Shown piece after piece: positions 1 to 8,431 of a stretch of DNA of 64,000 nt. The DNA comes from Lysobacterales bacterium (GTDB lineage Bacteria; Pseudomonadota; Gammaproteobacteria; Xanthomonadales; SZUA-38): positions 1 through 64,000 of the forward strand of contig JASJDM010000028.1 in the NCBI GenBank assembly GCA_030065125.1. The letters run 5' to 3'. Each line of letters begins with the position of its first letter. The stretch's first letter is position 1. Both the position numbers and the translations under genes were made by a program. The notes under the pieces are model-generated. The model did not search any database, was not told where the DNA came from, and worked only from the letters and a program-made list of their open reading frames with translations.

Positions 1-870
1 ATACTTGTTGAAAACTCAGTCGACCCGGCCATCACCGACAACACCATCAACGCTGCCGACAGTGTCGGCATCTCTGTGGAGGATACCACGGGTGCAACCG
101 TGCTCCGCAACACCGTTTCCGCATCGAACATCGGTTTTTCTCTCACCAATGCCTCCAATAACCGGGTGGAAGGCAACCAGTCAGACTTCAATGCCGTGGG
201 TTTGCGGGTGCGGTCTTCCAGCGACGGCAACGTAGTGACCCTCAACACGGTGACGAACAACCTGGTTGGCGTGCAGATCTCCAGCAGCGCCGATAATCAG
301 ATCTCTGAAAACGTGATCAGCAGCAACCAGGGCGCCGGAATCACGGTGTCACTGAATGACTCCACCGGCAATCGCATTTCAGAAAACGAGATGGCCGACA
401 ACGACACTCTGGGCATTGACCTCAATGACGACGGCATGACCGAGAATGACGCCAACGACGACGACAACGGCCCCAATCGGCTGCAGAATGCTCCGGAAGT
501 GACGATCACCAGTTTCTTTCCGGGACTGAAAGGCGGCGCCGGTGGCCCCGAAATTGAGCTGACCTATGTGGTCGACAGCACCATCACGGCTTCGGCATAC
601 CCCATGGACGTGGAACTGTTCCTGGCCTCGCCGTCCACGCCCGACCAGGGGCAGACGTTTCTGGTCAGCCTGAACTACAACACCCCCCAAAACCCGGCGT
701 CACTGGCGGTGACACTCCCCGACGGAACCGTTGGCGGGTGGATCGTTGCAACAGCCACTGACAGCAACGGCAACACATCAGAGTTTTCTGCACCGGCAAA
801 CTTCGGGCCGCCGGACGCGCTGTTTTCCGACTCCTTTGAAGCTGCGCCCATGGCCAAGCACCGGCGGTGA
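1..870 (+). CDS. Right-handed beta-helix secreted protein, C-terminal part
   Basis: The reading frame is open from the first base, so the N-terminus lies outside the window; 289 codons are visible. Repeated N-x-I/V-x-x-N turns in the first 130 residues are typical of PbH1 parallel beta-helix coils. They are followed by an Asp/Asn-rich stretch (LNDDGMTENDANDDDNG) and an Ig-like module ending in the TATDSNGNTSEFS signature that often closes such surface proteins. The protein ends LFSDSFE plus ten further residues, a variant of the F-x-x-G-F-E tail found at the exact C-terminus of two other secreted proteins here. Role is probably extracellular or surface-bound; no catalytic residues are recognisable. 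The family call is firm, the function unknown. Confidence 0.8.
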   Translation: MLVENSVDPAITDNTINAADSVGISVEDTTGATVLRNTVSASNIGFSLTNASNNRVEGNQSDFNAVGLRVRSSSDGNVVTLNTVTNNLVGVQISSSADNQISENVISSNQGAGITVSLNDSTGNRISENEMADNDTLGIDLNDDGMTENDANDDDNGPNRLQNAPEVTITSFFPGLKGGAGGPEIELTYVVDSTITASAYPMDVELFLASPSTPDQGQTFLVSLNYNTPQNPASLAVTLPDGTVGGWIVATATDSNGNTSEFSAPANFGPPDALFSDSFEAAPMAKHRR

Positions 871-1009
871 CAAAGCTTCGCTGAGTGCCTGGGTGCGACC
901 TCAAGGGTGGGCTTCCCAATGGACGCTCCAGCCCTGCCAACTGTCCGTGGCACACTTCGGTCCGAAATCCCGTACTCTATTTATAAGGTTTCAAAATAGG
1001 GGTCGCGGG

Positions 1010-3682
1010 ATGCTTCGGTTTTTTCTTCTGGTCGTCAGCCTGTTATACACAACCTGCCTGCTGTCAGCACCGCTGGGGAGCAACTTCAGCTATCAAGGAC
1101 AACTGCAACAGGCTGGCGCCAACGCCAACGGTGCTTTCGATTTCGAGTTTCGGCTGTTTGCCTCTCAATCGGGCGGTATTGCCATTGCCCCCTCCCCACT
1201 GCTGCGGGACGACGTCGATGTGGTGGACGGCATTTTTACCGTGGAGCTTGATTTTGGCGTGATGCCTTTCGCCGGTGACCGGCTGTGGCTGGAGATCAGT
1301 GTTCGGGAGGGTTCCAGCAGTGGTGGATACACGGGGCTGCTGCCCCGCCAGGAATTGACGGTGGCGCCCTATGCACTGCACTCGGAGTTCGTTGCGGCCG
1401 GCGCTGTCGGCGTTGACGAGATCAACCCCACACAGGTCCAGCAGCGTGTTGATGGCAGCTGCCCCACAGGGGCCTCCATCCGGGTGATTGCAGCCGACGG
1501 CACGGTGACCTGTGAATCCCACAATACCGCCAGCGGCGATATTACCGCCGTCATCGCGGGCACGGGGCTGAGCGGTGGCGCGGACAGCGGGGACGCCACC
1601 CTGGATGTGAATACCAGCGAGATTCAGAGCCGCATCAGCTCGTCCTGTGCCGCCGGCGAGTCGATTCGATCGGTGGATGCTGCGGGAAGTGTCGTGTGCG
1701 AGGTGGACGACGACACCACCTACAGCGCCGGCGCCGGCCTGAACCTGACCGACACCACCTTCAGCGTGGATGCGCCCCCCAACGTGATCATGGTGGCGCC
1801 ATCGGGCGGCGACTTCACCTCGGTCACCGCCGCCGTGAACGCAATCGGGGTTGATCCCAGCTACCCCGCGTCATCAGCCTCCAACCGCTACCTGGTCAAG
1901 GTGGCGCCCGGTGAGTACGACAACGAAGACATCGACATGAAACCCTACGTCGACATCGAGGGATCGGGCCAGGGCGTCACGGTGCTGCGCTCGGTAGCCG
2001 GCGCCGGCGGCATTACGCCGGATGCGGCCACCCTGGTGGGGGCGGACAACGCTGAATTGCGGGACATCACCGTTGAAATCGAGGCGGCTGCTCCGGGCAA
2101 CTGGATCTTCGCCATTTACACCGCCACCGACACCACCTTTCGTAACGTAACGGCAAGCGCCAACGGCGGAGACAAGGCCAGGGGGATGTTTATTGCCGCC
2201 GGCGGCAATGCCGTCCTGGTGGACGTCATTCTCATTGCCACATCGGCCACGGACTCCAACCTGGGGCTGGATCTGTTTGGCGGCGAAGCCTTCGCCGACG
2301 GGTTGTTTGTCCAGGCCTCGGGTGGCGCCATCGTGCAGGCGATCTTTCTGAACAACGCAGCGTCCGAGGTTCAGCTGGAGAATGTGACCATTCTGGCTTC
2401 CGGCGCCACCAGCGAAGTCACAGGCCTGCGCACCAACCTCAGCAGCGTGACGCTGGAGGGTCTGAACAATCGTGTCAGCAGCACTTCGGGGGTCGCATCG
2501 GGCATGGTTTGCGATGATCCGGGATTTTTCATCGACGTGCGCGGCAGCACCATTGGTGTTGACGATACCAGCGGCACCACCGCGGCGGGTATTCGGGCGA
2601 CCAGTTGCCATCTCGCACTGCGGGACACGCGAATCAAAGTCGACGCCGCCGGCAGCGCCAGGGGTATTGTGCACAGAATGGCCAGCTCGACTCAGGCCTC
2701 CAACCTGGCCATCCACGACGTTGAACTCACCGTAGAGTCAACCGGCTCCAATGCGTATGGGCTGGACTTCGGGGACGCCAGCGCAACGCCCGCGGGCCTG
2801 TTTGGCAAAGTGACCGACCTGACCGCTATCGTCACCGGCGGCAGCGCAGCCGTCAGTTCCCGCGTCATCGATCACCGGGCATCCGGCGAGGTTCAATACC
2901 GGGGGCTTTCATTGACCGGCCGTGGAACGGCCAACTTTTTTCAGGGCTTCCAGACGAGCGGAGACGGCAGTCCGCAGTTCAGTCACGTGGTCATCGATGT
3001 GGTGGTCGACGCCGCGACCACCGTTCTCGGCGCCGAGTTTTTTACCAACGCCAGCACATTGACCCATGCCAGGATCACCGCCATCAACACCGGGTCAGGG
3101 TCGGGTCACGACGCGGTAGGCATCAAGTCCAATGGCGCCAGCGAGGCCACGTTTACCGATGTCACAGCTTATGCCGAGGCCGAAACGGACGTTTGGGGCG
3201 CGGACCTGTCCGGCAGCACAACCCGAATCGTCCGGGTGGACGCTGCGGCAAGGTCTACCGGCAGCGGTCTCGGCTACGGGGCCCGCTGTGTGGGCGGCTC
3301 ATCTGAGATCTATCATTCGGCTTTCCTTGGTAACGCAGCGTCCAATACGTCTTACGGAATGCGGCTCATAGACTGTGACAGTACGATGGTGGAAAGCTCC
3401 CTGGTGGGTGGCGGGTCCGGCTTCAACCGCGGTGTAACCGCGCTCTCCAACTTGGGACAGAATAACAGCATCATCATCCGCGGCGGGCTGATATCCGGAT
3501 CGACAACAGCCCTATTCAATAACGGCAGCGGCAACTCGAAGATCCAGGTCATTCACGCCCAGCTGGATGGCGGCTCCAGTTTCGTGGGCAGCGCAACCGC
3601 ATCGCAGGAATGCACCGCCGTCACGTACAACTCGACAGGAACAGAGCTGTTCAACGATGGGCCTGTTTCTCCCTGCCCATAA
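1010..3682 (+). CDS. Secreted beta-helix (pectate-lyase-fold) surface protein
   Basis: The 890-residue protein starts at the ATG at 1010 rather than at upstream in-frame codons, because this start gives a clean signal peptide (MLRFFLLVVSLLYTTCLLSA). Residues about 24-125 form the FSYQGQLQ...DFEFRLF...APYALHS module common at the N-terminus of bacterial surface proteins. About 130-250 is a fibre-like linker with two Cys-containing copies (GSCPTGASIRVIAADG and SSCAAGESIRSVDAAG). From about 255 a pectate-lyase-type start (PSGGDFTSVTAAVNAIG, then YLVKVAPGEY) leads into a long beta-helix running to the C-terminus, with four to five late Cys. It has no F-x-x-G-F-E tail. No glycosidase or lyase active site is evident; an adhesin or structural role is as likely as an enzyme. 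Confidence 0.8.
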   Translation: MLRFFLLVVSLLYTTCLLSAPLGSNFSYQGQLQQAGANANGAFDFEFRLFASQSGGIAIAPSPLLRDDVDVVDGIFTVELDFGVMPFAGDRLWLEISVREGSSSGGYTGLLPRQELTVAPYALHSEFVAAGAVGVDEINPTQVQQRVDGSCPTGASIRVIAADGTVTCESHNTASGDITAVIAGTGLSGGADSGDATLDVNTSEIQSRISSSCAAGESIRSVDAAGSVVCEVDDDTTYSAGAGLNLTDTTFSVDAPPNVIMVAPSGGDFTSVTAAVNAIGVDPSYPASSASNRYLVKVAPGEYDNEDIDMKPYVDIEGSGQGVTVLRSVAGAGGITPDAATLVGADNAELRDITVEIEAAAPGNWIFAIYTATDTTFRNVTASANGGDKARGMFIAAGGNAVLVDVILIATSATDSNLGLDLFGGEAFADGLFVQASGGAIVQAIFLNNAASEVQLENVTILASGATSEVTGLRTNLSSVTLEGLNNRVSSTSGVASGMVCDDPGFFIDVRGSTIGVDDTSGTTAAGIRATSCHLALRDTRIKVDAAGSARGIVHRMASSTQASNLAIHDVELTVESTGSNAYGLDFGDASATPAGLFGKVTDLTAIVTGGSAAVSSRVIDHRASGEVQYRGLSLTGRGTANFFQGFQTSGDGSPQFSHVVIDVVVDAATTVLGAEFFTNASTLTHARITAINTGSGSGHDAVGIKSNGASEATFTDVTAYAEAETDVWGADLSGSTTRIVRVDAAARSTGSGLGYGARCVGGSSEIYHSAFLGNAASNTSYGMRLIDCDSTMVESSLVGGGSGFNRGVTALSNLGQNNSIIIRGGLISGSTTALFNNGSGNSKIQVIHAQLDGGSSFVGSATASQECTAVTYNSTGTELFNDGPVSPCP

Positions 3683-3728
3683 ACGCTCGCCATTCTCGAA
3701 CATGAAACAGGCCCGGCAACAGCCGGGC
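3659..3728 (+). terminator. Overlapping hairpins at the beta-helix gene end
   Basis: A compact hairpin, GCCCGGC-AACA-GCCGGGC (3711-3728), follows the stop codon and has a perfect 7-bp stem. A second perfect 11-bp inverted pair, GGGCCTGTTTC (3659-3669) with GAAACAGGCCC (3704-3714), spans the stop codon. The two stems share bases 3711-3714 and so cannot both form. The nearest T-run is 20 bases further on (3750-3755), so this is not a textbook intrinsic terminator. Confidence 0.45.
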
Positions 3729-3744
3729 GGCTAGGCCGTGCCTC

Positions 3745-3784
3745 TGAACTTTTTTCCAGCCCATTGAACCTTTTTTCCCGCCCC
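3745..3784 (+). promoter_or_regulatory. Tandem ECF-like -35 motifs upstream of sigma gene
   Basis: TGAACTTTTTTCC (from 3745) and TGAACCTTTTTTCC (from 3765) repeat exactly 20 bp apart. TGAACTT resembles the GGAACTT -35 class used by many ECF sigma factors, which would fit autoregulation of the sigma gene starting at 3827. I could not find a convincing -10 at the usual 16-17 bp spacing for either copy, so promoter function is a guess. Confidence 0.35.
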
Positions 3785-3826
3785 TGGATCCTACCGGTGT
3801 CGCAGCAAAAGCCGGTGTTTTGAACG

Positions 3827-4384
3827 TTGAGCAGCCATTGGGCCAGCGATGACAGTGATCGGGAGTTGATGCAGCGGATCGCTCGCAAGCGGGACGCTGG
3901 CGCTTTTGAGCGCCTGTATCACCACTATCGCGATCGCCTGGGGCCCTTTATTTTTCGAGTGGTTCGGGATCCCGGGGCCAACGAAGAGGTATTCAACGAC
4001 GTGATGCTGGCGGTCTGGCGCAAGGGGTCCCAGTACAACGGCACGGCGCGGGTATCCACCTGGATTTTTGCCATTGCTTATCGCCAGTGCCTGAAAAAGC
4101 TGCGCGACCGCAGGCCTTTCGAGGAACTGGGCGAGCATCATCTGTCGGGGCCGGACGAGGAGCGCGGACGCGAACAGCGCGACCTGGTTCGGCGCGCACT
4201 GGAGCAGCTTTCCCCTAAGCACCGCATGGTCATCGAGCTATCCTATTTTCAGGGCAACAAGTACGAAGAAATCGCGGCAATCGCGGGCTGTCCGGCCAAC
4301 ACCATCAAGACCCGGATGTTTCATGCCCGCCGCCGACTGAAAGAGATCATGGAGAATCTGGGCGAGACCAGCCCGGCGGAGTAA
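3827..4384 (+). CDS. ECF-type RNA polymerase sigma factor
   Basis: This 185-residue protein has the two-domain ECF layout. Region 2 spans about residues 15-85 (FERLYHHYRDRLGPFIFRVV, then VWRKGSQYNGTARVSTWIF) and region 4 about 123-178 (LSPKHRMVIELSYFQGNKYEEIA, then TIKTRMFHARRRLKEIM). It would direct RNA polymerase to a dedicated promoter set. The start used here is a TTG; the ATG at 3869 (residue 15) is the alternative and would still leave region 2 intact. It is followed after 5 bases by a membrane anti-sigma factor and then a subtilase, indicating a signal-controlled three-gene unit. Tandem TGAAC motifs upstream may be its own target. Confidence 0.9.
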   Translation: MSSHWASDDSDRELMQRIARKRDAGAFERLYHHYRDRLGPFIFRVVRDPGANEEVFNDVMLAVWRKGSQYNGTARVSTWIFAIAYRQCLKKLRDRRPFEELGEHHLSGPDEERGREQRDLVRRALEQLSPKHRMVIELSYFQGNKYEEIAAIAGCPANTIKTRMFHARRRLKEIMENLGETSPAE

Positions 4385-4389
4385 TCATC

Positions 4390-4998
4390 ATGAGCAAAGT
4401 GACAAACTTGCCCACGGCGGCAGAGCTGGATGACGATCAGACCATCGTTGAGTATGTGCTGGACCGGTTGGCGCCCGACGCGCGGGCAGAGTTCGAGCTG
4501 CGGCTTGCCGAGAGTCCCGAGTTGTACGAGAAGGTTCAGGCAGAAAGGGCGCTGGCGGAACAGATCTACGGTGCAATTCCCGTAGAGCAACCCGGTCCGG
4601 AAGCTTTTGATCGAATCCGTTCCAGGGTTAACCCGGCAAGACAGCTTTCGCGGATCTGGCCGATCGCGGCCGCTATCGGGATCTGCGCCGTGGCCCTGAC
4701 CCTGGTGGTGCCACAGTTTTCCACAGAGCCTGAATTCGAGACCCTGTCCACCGACGAACCGGGCGGCGCTGCAGCGGGCCCAAACGTCGCCATACTGGTG
4801 TTCACCGCTGATCTGTCGCCGGACGAGATCGGCGCGGCCATCGAAAGCCTGAACCTGGAGCTGCTTGACGGCCCCGGGCCAGGCAGTGCCTACACTGTTA
4901 AAAGCTCGCAACCGATCAGCAACGCACTGCTCGAGAGCTGGCGACAGGATCCACGCATCGTCCTGGCCGAACGGACGGGCCCGAATACGTCGGATTGA
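4390..4998 (+). CDS. Membrane anti-sigma factor with propeptide-like periplasmic domain
   Basis: The 202-residue protein has a cytoplasmic N-terminus (residues 15-65, YVLDRLAPDARAEFELRLAE) of the type that precedes the helix of zinc-less anti-sigma factors; no HxxxCxxC zinc motif is present. One membrane span follows at about 88-108 (WPIAAAIGICAVALTLVV), then a periplasmic region. Residues 132-196 (VAILVFTADLSPDEIGAAI ... DPRIVLAE) read like the beta-alpha-beta propeptide/I9 inhibitor fold that caps subtilases, and the next gene encodes a subtilase. It probably sequesters the preceding sigma factor until a periplasmic or envelope event releases it. The anti-sigma call rests on gene order plus topology and is fairly firm; the propeptide resemblance is by eye. 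Confidence 0.75.
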   Translation: MSKVTNLPTAAELDDDQTIVEYVLDRLAPDARAEFELRLAESPELYEKVQAERALAEQIYGAIPVEQPGPEAFDRIRSRVNPARQLSRIWPIAAAIGICAVALTLVVPQFSTEPEFETLSTDEPGGAAAGPNVAILVFTADLSPDEIGAAIESLNLELLDGPGPGSAYTVKSSQPISNALLESWRQDPRIVLAERTGPNTSD

Positions 4999-5001
4999 AC
5001 C

Positions 5002-6273
5002 ATGAGAACCGGGTGGAAAATTCTTATCCTTTTTCTGGCCCTGTCGGGCGCCCGAGCGGAATTGGCAACCCAGGTCGCCGCGGACAAGACCGTGAACGAA
5101 GACCTGCAGTGGGTTGTTGTTCTGTCTGACCCGCGCCCGCCACGGCGCCGGGGCTGGGTGGCGGGCGCGGGCTACCGGTCCCAAAGCGCTTACGACCGGG
5201 ACCCGGCCCTGAGCCGCCTGACTGACGCCATAGCAGACGAACATAAGCTGGAGGTCGTGGACCAGTGGCCCGTGATGTCGTTGGCCGTTCATTGCCTGGT
5301 GATCAAGCTCGACAAGGAGGAGACGACCGTGCTGGATGCGCTGCGATCCGACAGCCGGGTTGAATGGGTGCAACCCCTCAACGAATTCGAGGCCAGGTCC
5401 AGTCCACGGCACAAAACCGGCACGGACCCCTATCGACCACTGCAGTCTGCCCTGGACTCGCTGAACGTCGAGTCAGTCACCCAGCGCTATGACGGCAGCG
5501 GCATCCAGATCGCCGTCATCGATTCCGGAGTGGAACCCGATCACCCCGACATCAGGCACGCCCTGGCCGACAACCGGAACTTTGTCGGCGGCAACGATGG
5601 CCACCACGCCGAGTCCCACGGCACGGGCATCGCAGGCGTACTGATCGCCAAGGCGCACAACCGTGAAGGTATATCCGGCGTGGCGCCTGGTGCCAGACTG
5701 CTCGCCTACCGCGCCTGCTGGGAAGGTGAATCCGGCATGACCCGGTGTAACAGCCTTACCCTTTCCCGTGCCCTGGATCGGGTCGTGGCAGCACGTCCCC
5801 ACATCGTGAACCTGAGCCTTACCGGACCACGCGATCGCCTGCTGGAACGACTCATGGATCGGATCATCGAAACGGGGGCAATCGTGGTAACCGCTCACGA
5901 CGAGAGACGCGCCCCCGCCGATAGATTTCCCGCCCCACGCTCGGGGCTATTGGTCGTTCACAACGGTTCGGGATTAAACGGTGCACCGGCGGGCGTCATT
6001 ACGGCACCCGGCAACGAAGTGCTGACGGCCCAACCCGGCCATCGCTACGATTTCATGTCCGGACACTCCCTGGCAGCAGCTCACGTCTCCGGCGTGCTGG
6101 CCCTGGTGCTGGAAGCACGCCCCGGAACCTCGGGCGAACGGGCTCAGGCTGTTTTTGCCGAGAGCACCCGCGGCCGCTCGGGCACCTACAGCATCGATGC
6201 CTGCCTCGCCGTCAGTATCGCCCTGGAAAACAGCCGGTGCGCCCTAGCGGAACGGGTAACTCAGTTTCAGTGA
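5002..6273 (+). CDS. Secreted S8 subtilisin-like serine protease
   Basis: The 423-residue precursor begins with a signal peptide (MRTGWKILILFLALSGARA). An I9-like prodomain runs from about residue 35 to 130 (WVVVLSD ... VEWVQPLNEFE). The S8 triad is Asp174 (AVIDSGVEPDHPD), His206 (SHGTGIAGV) and Ser356 (MSGHSLAAAHVSG). The Ser motif departs from the usual GTSMAxPHV, and where subtilases have the oxyanion Asn (AxGN) this protein reads TAHDERR, so catalysis may be altered. It starts 3 bases after the anti-sigma gene stop, so it belongs to the sigma operon and could be the protease that reads or cleaves the anti-sigma factor, or simply its target. Its last 30 bases overlap the convergent beta-barrel gene. 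Confidence 0.85.
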   Translation: MRTGWKILILFLALSGARAELATQVAADKTVNEDLQWVVVLSDPRPPRRRGWVAGAGYRSQSAYDRDPALSRLTDAIADEHKLEVVDQWPVMSLAVHCLVIKLDKEETTVLDALRSDSRVEWVQPLNEFEARSSPRHKTGTDPYRPLQSALDSLNVESVTQRYDGSGIQIAVIDSGVEPDHPDIRHALADNRNFVGGNDGHHAESHGTGIAGVLIAKAHNREGISGVAPGARLLAYRACWEGESGMTRCNSLTLSRALDRVVAARPHIVNLSLTGPRDRLLERLMDRIIETGAIVVTAHDERRAPADRFPAPRSGLLVVHNGSGLNGAPAGVITAPGNEVLTAQPGHRYDFMSGHSLAAAHVSGVLALVLEARPGTSGERAQAVFAESTRGRSGTYSIDACLAVSIALENSRCALAERVTQFQ

Positions 6274-6912
6274 CACCGTGCTCCGATCGCTGTGCAGCAG
6301 ATGGGCGTGGCTGTTGTTGATGTGATGCAGGGTCAGGGCCGCCTCGACCAAGCCAAATGAGGCGCCAAGCCCGAGCTCTGCAAACGCCAGGTCGTCCCCT
6401 GGCCGTCCAATCGCTCCAGCTCCGACCAGCAGATGCCGGTTTCGGGACAGCGGCCGGCGCCAGCGGAACGCCCCCAGCAAAGAGGATTCGCCACGGCCGT
6501 AGTAGTCATCTGAAACCGCTGCGGTCACGGCAAAATCCCGACTGAAATGAAAGTCCAGCCGGGCTTCGGAATAATTCCAGTCCCGGGGAAAGTCGCCTTC
6601 AAAATACTGGTGCGATATGGACAGTTCCAGCGCCTGCTGGTCGCCCAGGGTATGGAACCAGCCACCGTAAACCCCCGCGCCTCGGGTTCTCCCGGGGACG
6701 GGTGAAGCTGACGCTACGTATGCCTGAATGCCGGAAAACCAACCGGCCTGCCCGTTCCACTCAACAACGAGCCCTGCAGCAGGTTCGCCATCGGCCTCGG
6801 AGGCACCTCGATGAACAACCTCTGAATTCAGACTCCCTATCAGGCTCCATTCAGCCAACGCCGGCGTCGCGCCAACAAAAAACAACCAGACAATCCAGGG
6901 AAACCTGCTCAT
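6244..6912 (-). CDS. TIGR02001-like outer-membrane beta-barrel protein
   Basis: The 222-residue protein starts at the ATG at 6912, giving the signal peptide MSRFPWIVWLFFVGATPALA; an upstream in-frame start would add ten residues without a signal role. The mature part is made of short alternating hydrophobic/polar strands with aromatic girdles (ELSISHQYFEGDFPRDWNYSEARL) and ends in the terminal Phe-containing strand SLKLSYPFR, typical of outer-membrane barrels. The opening WSLIGSLNSEVVHRGASEADGEPA and overall length match the TorF/TIGR02001 putative-porin family of unknown substrate. The stop lies inside the convergent subtilase gene. Confidence 0.75.
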   Translation of the reverse strand: MSRFPWIVWLFFVGATPALAEWSLIGSLNSEVVHRGASEADGEPAAGLVVEWNGQAGWFSGIQAYVASASPVPGRTRGAGVYGGWFHTLGDQQALELSISHQYFEGDFPRDWNYSEARLDFHFSRDFAVTAAVSDDYYGRGESSLLGAFRWRRPLSRNRHLLVGAGAIGRPGDDLAFAELGLGASFGLVEAALTLHHINNSHAHLLHSDRSTVSLKLSYPFR

Positions 6913-7002
6913 CGTCGGGATTCTAGACGATTCGTCAGGCAAAAAATAAAGGGAACCCGCGTATGCGGATTCCCCTTTGGTGGGCCGGAGAACGACTTGA
7001 GC

Positions 7003-7536
7003 TTAGTCGTCGTCAGACGTGGTCAGCGGACGCACCTGGCCACGCAACTCGCCTGCCGGATTCGCATCCGTGTGCAGGTTCCAGTAGATCAGGCCTTCAT
7101 CGATGGCGGCCGCCAGGGAAACCAGGTTGTTGACCGGCCTTCCAATAACGTCTTCGCAGGTGTTCTCAGGAAAGTCCACGTTGGTCAGAAAGCCGTTGAT
7201 CCGAAAGCCGTTGTCCGTGAAGTTCAGACTGTTGTCCAGAGCCGCGGAGATTCTGTCGACAATGCCAATAGCCACCGGACCGTTCTTGCCGGCGATGTTG
7301 CAGTGGAGGTGAAGCCGGGTCAACTCGCCCTGCAGTCTCCGATAAGTCACCCGGACCCGCGCCTCGCTGAAGTCTCTTTCAAAGCGAATCGTCGCGGTGG
7401 ATCTGCCGGCTGAATCGTTTACTGCGTTTTCAACCTCCTGGGCGCTGGAAAGCGCGGTTTTGGAAACAAACTCACCGGCCACAGCGGGACCGGAGATCAG
7501 TGCTGCGGCCAGTGCCGCCGGTGCAATCTTTTTCAT
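7003..7536 (-). CDS. CHRD-domain secreted protein
   Basis: A 177-residue protein with signal peptide MKKIAPAALAAALISGPAVA. The ATG at 7536 is preceded by AGGAG; a TTG one codon upstream is less likely. The body matches the CHRD domain: a start like FVSKTALSSAQEV, a central RVTYRRLQGELTRLHLHCNIAGKNGPVAIGI, and the ending IYWNLHTDANPAGELRGQV. CHRD domains occur in chordin and in many bacterial exported proteins of unknown biochemical role. Two Cys may form a disulfide. It is transcribed away from the cytochrome operon to its right and need not be linked to it. The short Asp-rich tail (SDDD) is its only oddity. Confidence 0.85.
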   Translation of the reverse strand: MKKIAPAALAAALISGPAVAGEFVSKTALSSAQEVENAVNDSAGRSTATIRFERDFSEARVRVTYRRLQGELTRLHLHCNIAGKNGPVAIGIVDRISAALDNSLNFTDNGFRINGFLTNVDFPENTCEDVIGRPVNNLVSLAAAIDEGLIYWNLHTDANPAGELRGQVRPLTTSDDD

Positions 7537-7882
7537 CAATCAAAGCTCCTGAAATTTTCTGAAATTGCTCTCGCCGGTGGCGGAACGTAGGGTTAATTCC
7601 AGTTGCGATGAAAAAGGTTCAATCAATTGACGGGTGTACGGCTTATCCGCTGATTCGAGGATGGATTTGCACTTGCCTTCAATTCCGTCCGCGGGAAGCC
7701 TCTCGGCCCAGGTAATTACCGTTGGCCAGGGGGCGACCCGTAAACCATTGCATTCCACGGCTCGTTCCGCGGCCGGTCCCGCATAGGTATTGGCAACGAG
7801 TTCCACCGCGTGTCCAGACTGGTATGCTGGTTATTGCCACAGCAGGGAAGTTCAGGCCCAGAGAGTCTGGTCAAGGGAAACG
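7537..7882. other. Divergent intergenic region with one weak ORF
   Basis: This 346-bp stretch separates the leftward CHRD gene from the rightward cytochrome operon and should hold both promoters; I found no strong -35/-10 pair on either strand. A minus-strand GTG-started ORF of 88 codons (7806 down to 7540) ends 3 bases before the CHRD start region and contains the CHRD ribosome-binding site. Its product (with VAPWPTVITWAERLPADGIEG) is not recognised. It could be a small translationally coupled gene or chance. Confidence 0.3.
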
Positions 7883-8431
7883 GTGCAGCGGAAGATATCT
7901 AAACTCACAGCCGGACTTGGATTGATTGCCACGGTGGCCACCGTCGGCTGGCTGGTGATCGATACCGGGCTGCACGCCACCGGCGGCTACGATTTCTGCA
8001 CGTCATGCCACAGCACCATGGCACCCATTGGCTTGGCCTACGAAGACGAACTGCACGGCGGCAATAACCCGGCCGGGTGGCGCGCCGAGTGCGTGGACTG
8101 TCACCTGCCCCACGGCAACTCGCTTTCCTACCTCCTGAGCAAGACCAGGCACGGCATTGTCGATCCGTGGGTGGAGATGACCACGGAACCCCTGGAAATC
8201 GATTGGCACACCAACCGGGAGCGGCGGGAAGAGTATGTCTACGACTCGGGCTGCCTGACCTGTCACCAGGCGCTGGAAACGACTTCCATGGGGAACCCCA
8301 AGGCGTTTCGCCCCCATCGTGATTACTTTGCGGGGGAGTCGGGCAAGCAGTGTGTATCCTGCCATCAGCACGTGGGGCATCGCGACCTGGGAACGCGGCT
8401 GGAAGAATTCGGATGGAGGAAACCGATATGA
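7883..8431 (+). CDS. NapC/NirT-family membrane tetraheme cytochrome c
   Basis: The chosen GTG start at 7883 sits 7 bases after AAGGG and puts an uncleaved membrane anchor at residues 8-28 (LTAGLGLIATVATVGWLVIDT). Four CxxCH haem sites follow at Cys39, Cys70, Cys124 and Cys157, as in the 180-200 residue NapC/NirT/CymA group. That group takes electrons from the quinol pool and hands them to periplasmic multihaem enzymes. The stop overlaps the start of the octahaem cytochrome gene (ATGA), so this is most likely its dedicated electron partner or quinone link. Direction of electron flow cannot be told from sequence. Confidence 0.9.
   Translation: MQRKISKLTAGLGLIATVATVGWLVIDTGLHATGGYDFCTSCHSTMAPIGLAYEDELHGGNNPAGWRAECVDCHLPHGNSLSYLLSKTRHGIVDPWVEMTTEPLEIDWHTNRERREEYVYDSGCLTCHQALETTSMGNPKAFRPHRDYFAGESGKQCVSCHQHVGHRDLGTRLEEFGWRKPI

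Noticed and set aside
731-1009. Extended N-terminus of the second beta-helix protein
   Set aside because: The extra 93 residues run through the end of the first beta-helix gene and lack protein character; the ATG at 1010 gives a clean signal peptide.
4321-5412. A 363-codon antisense frame across the anti-sigma and subtilase genes
   Set aside because: It crosses two well-supported plus-strand genes and has no start context or recognisable domain.
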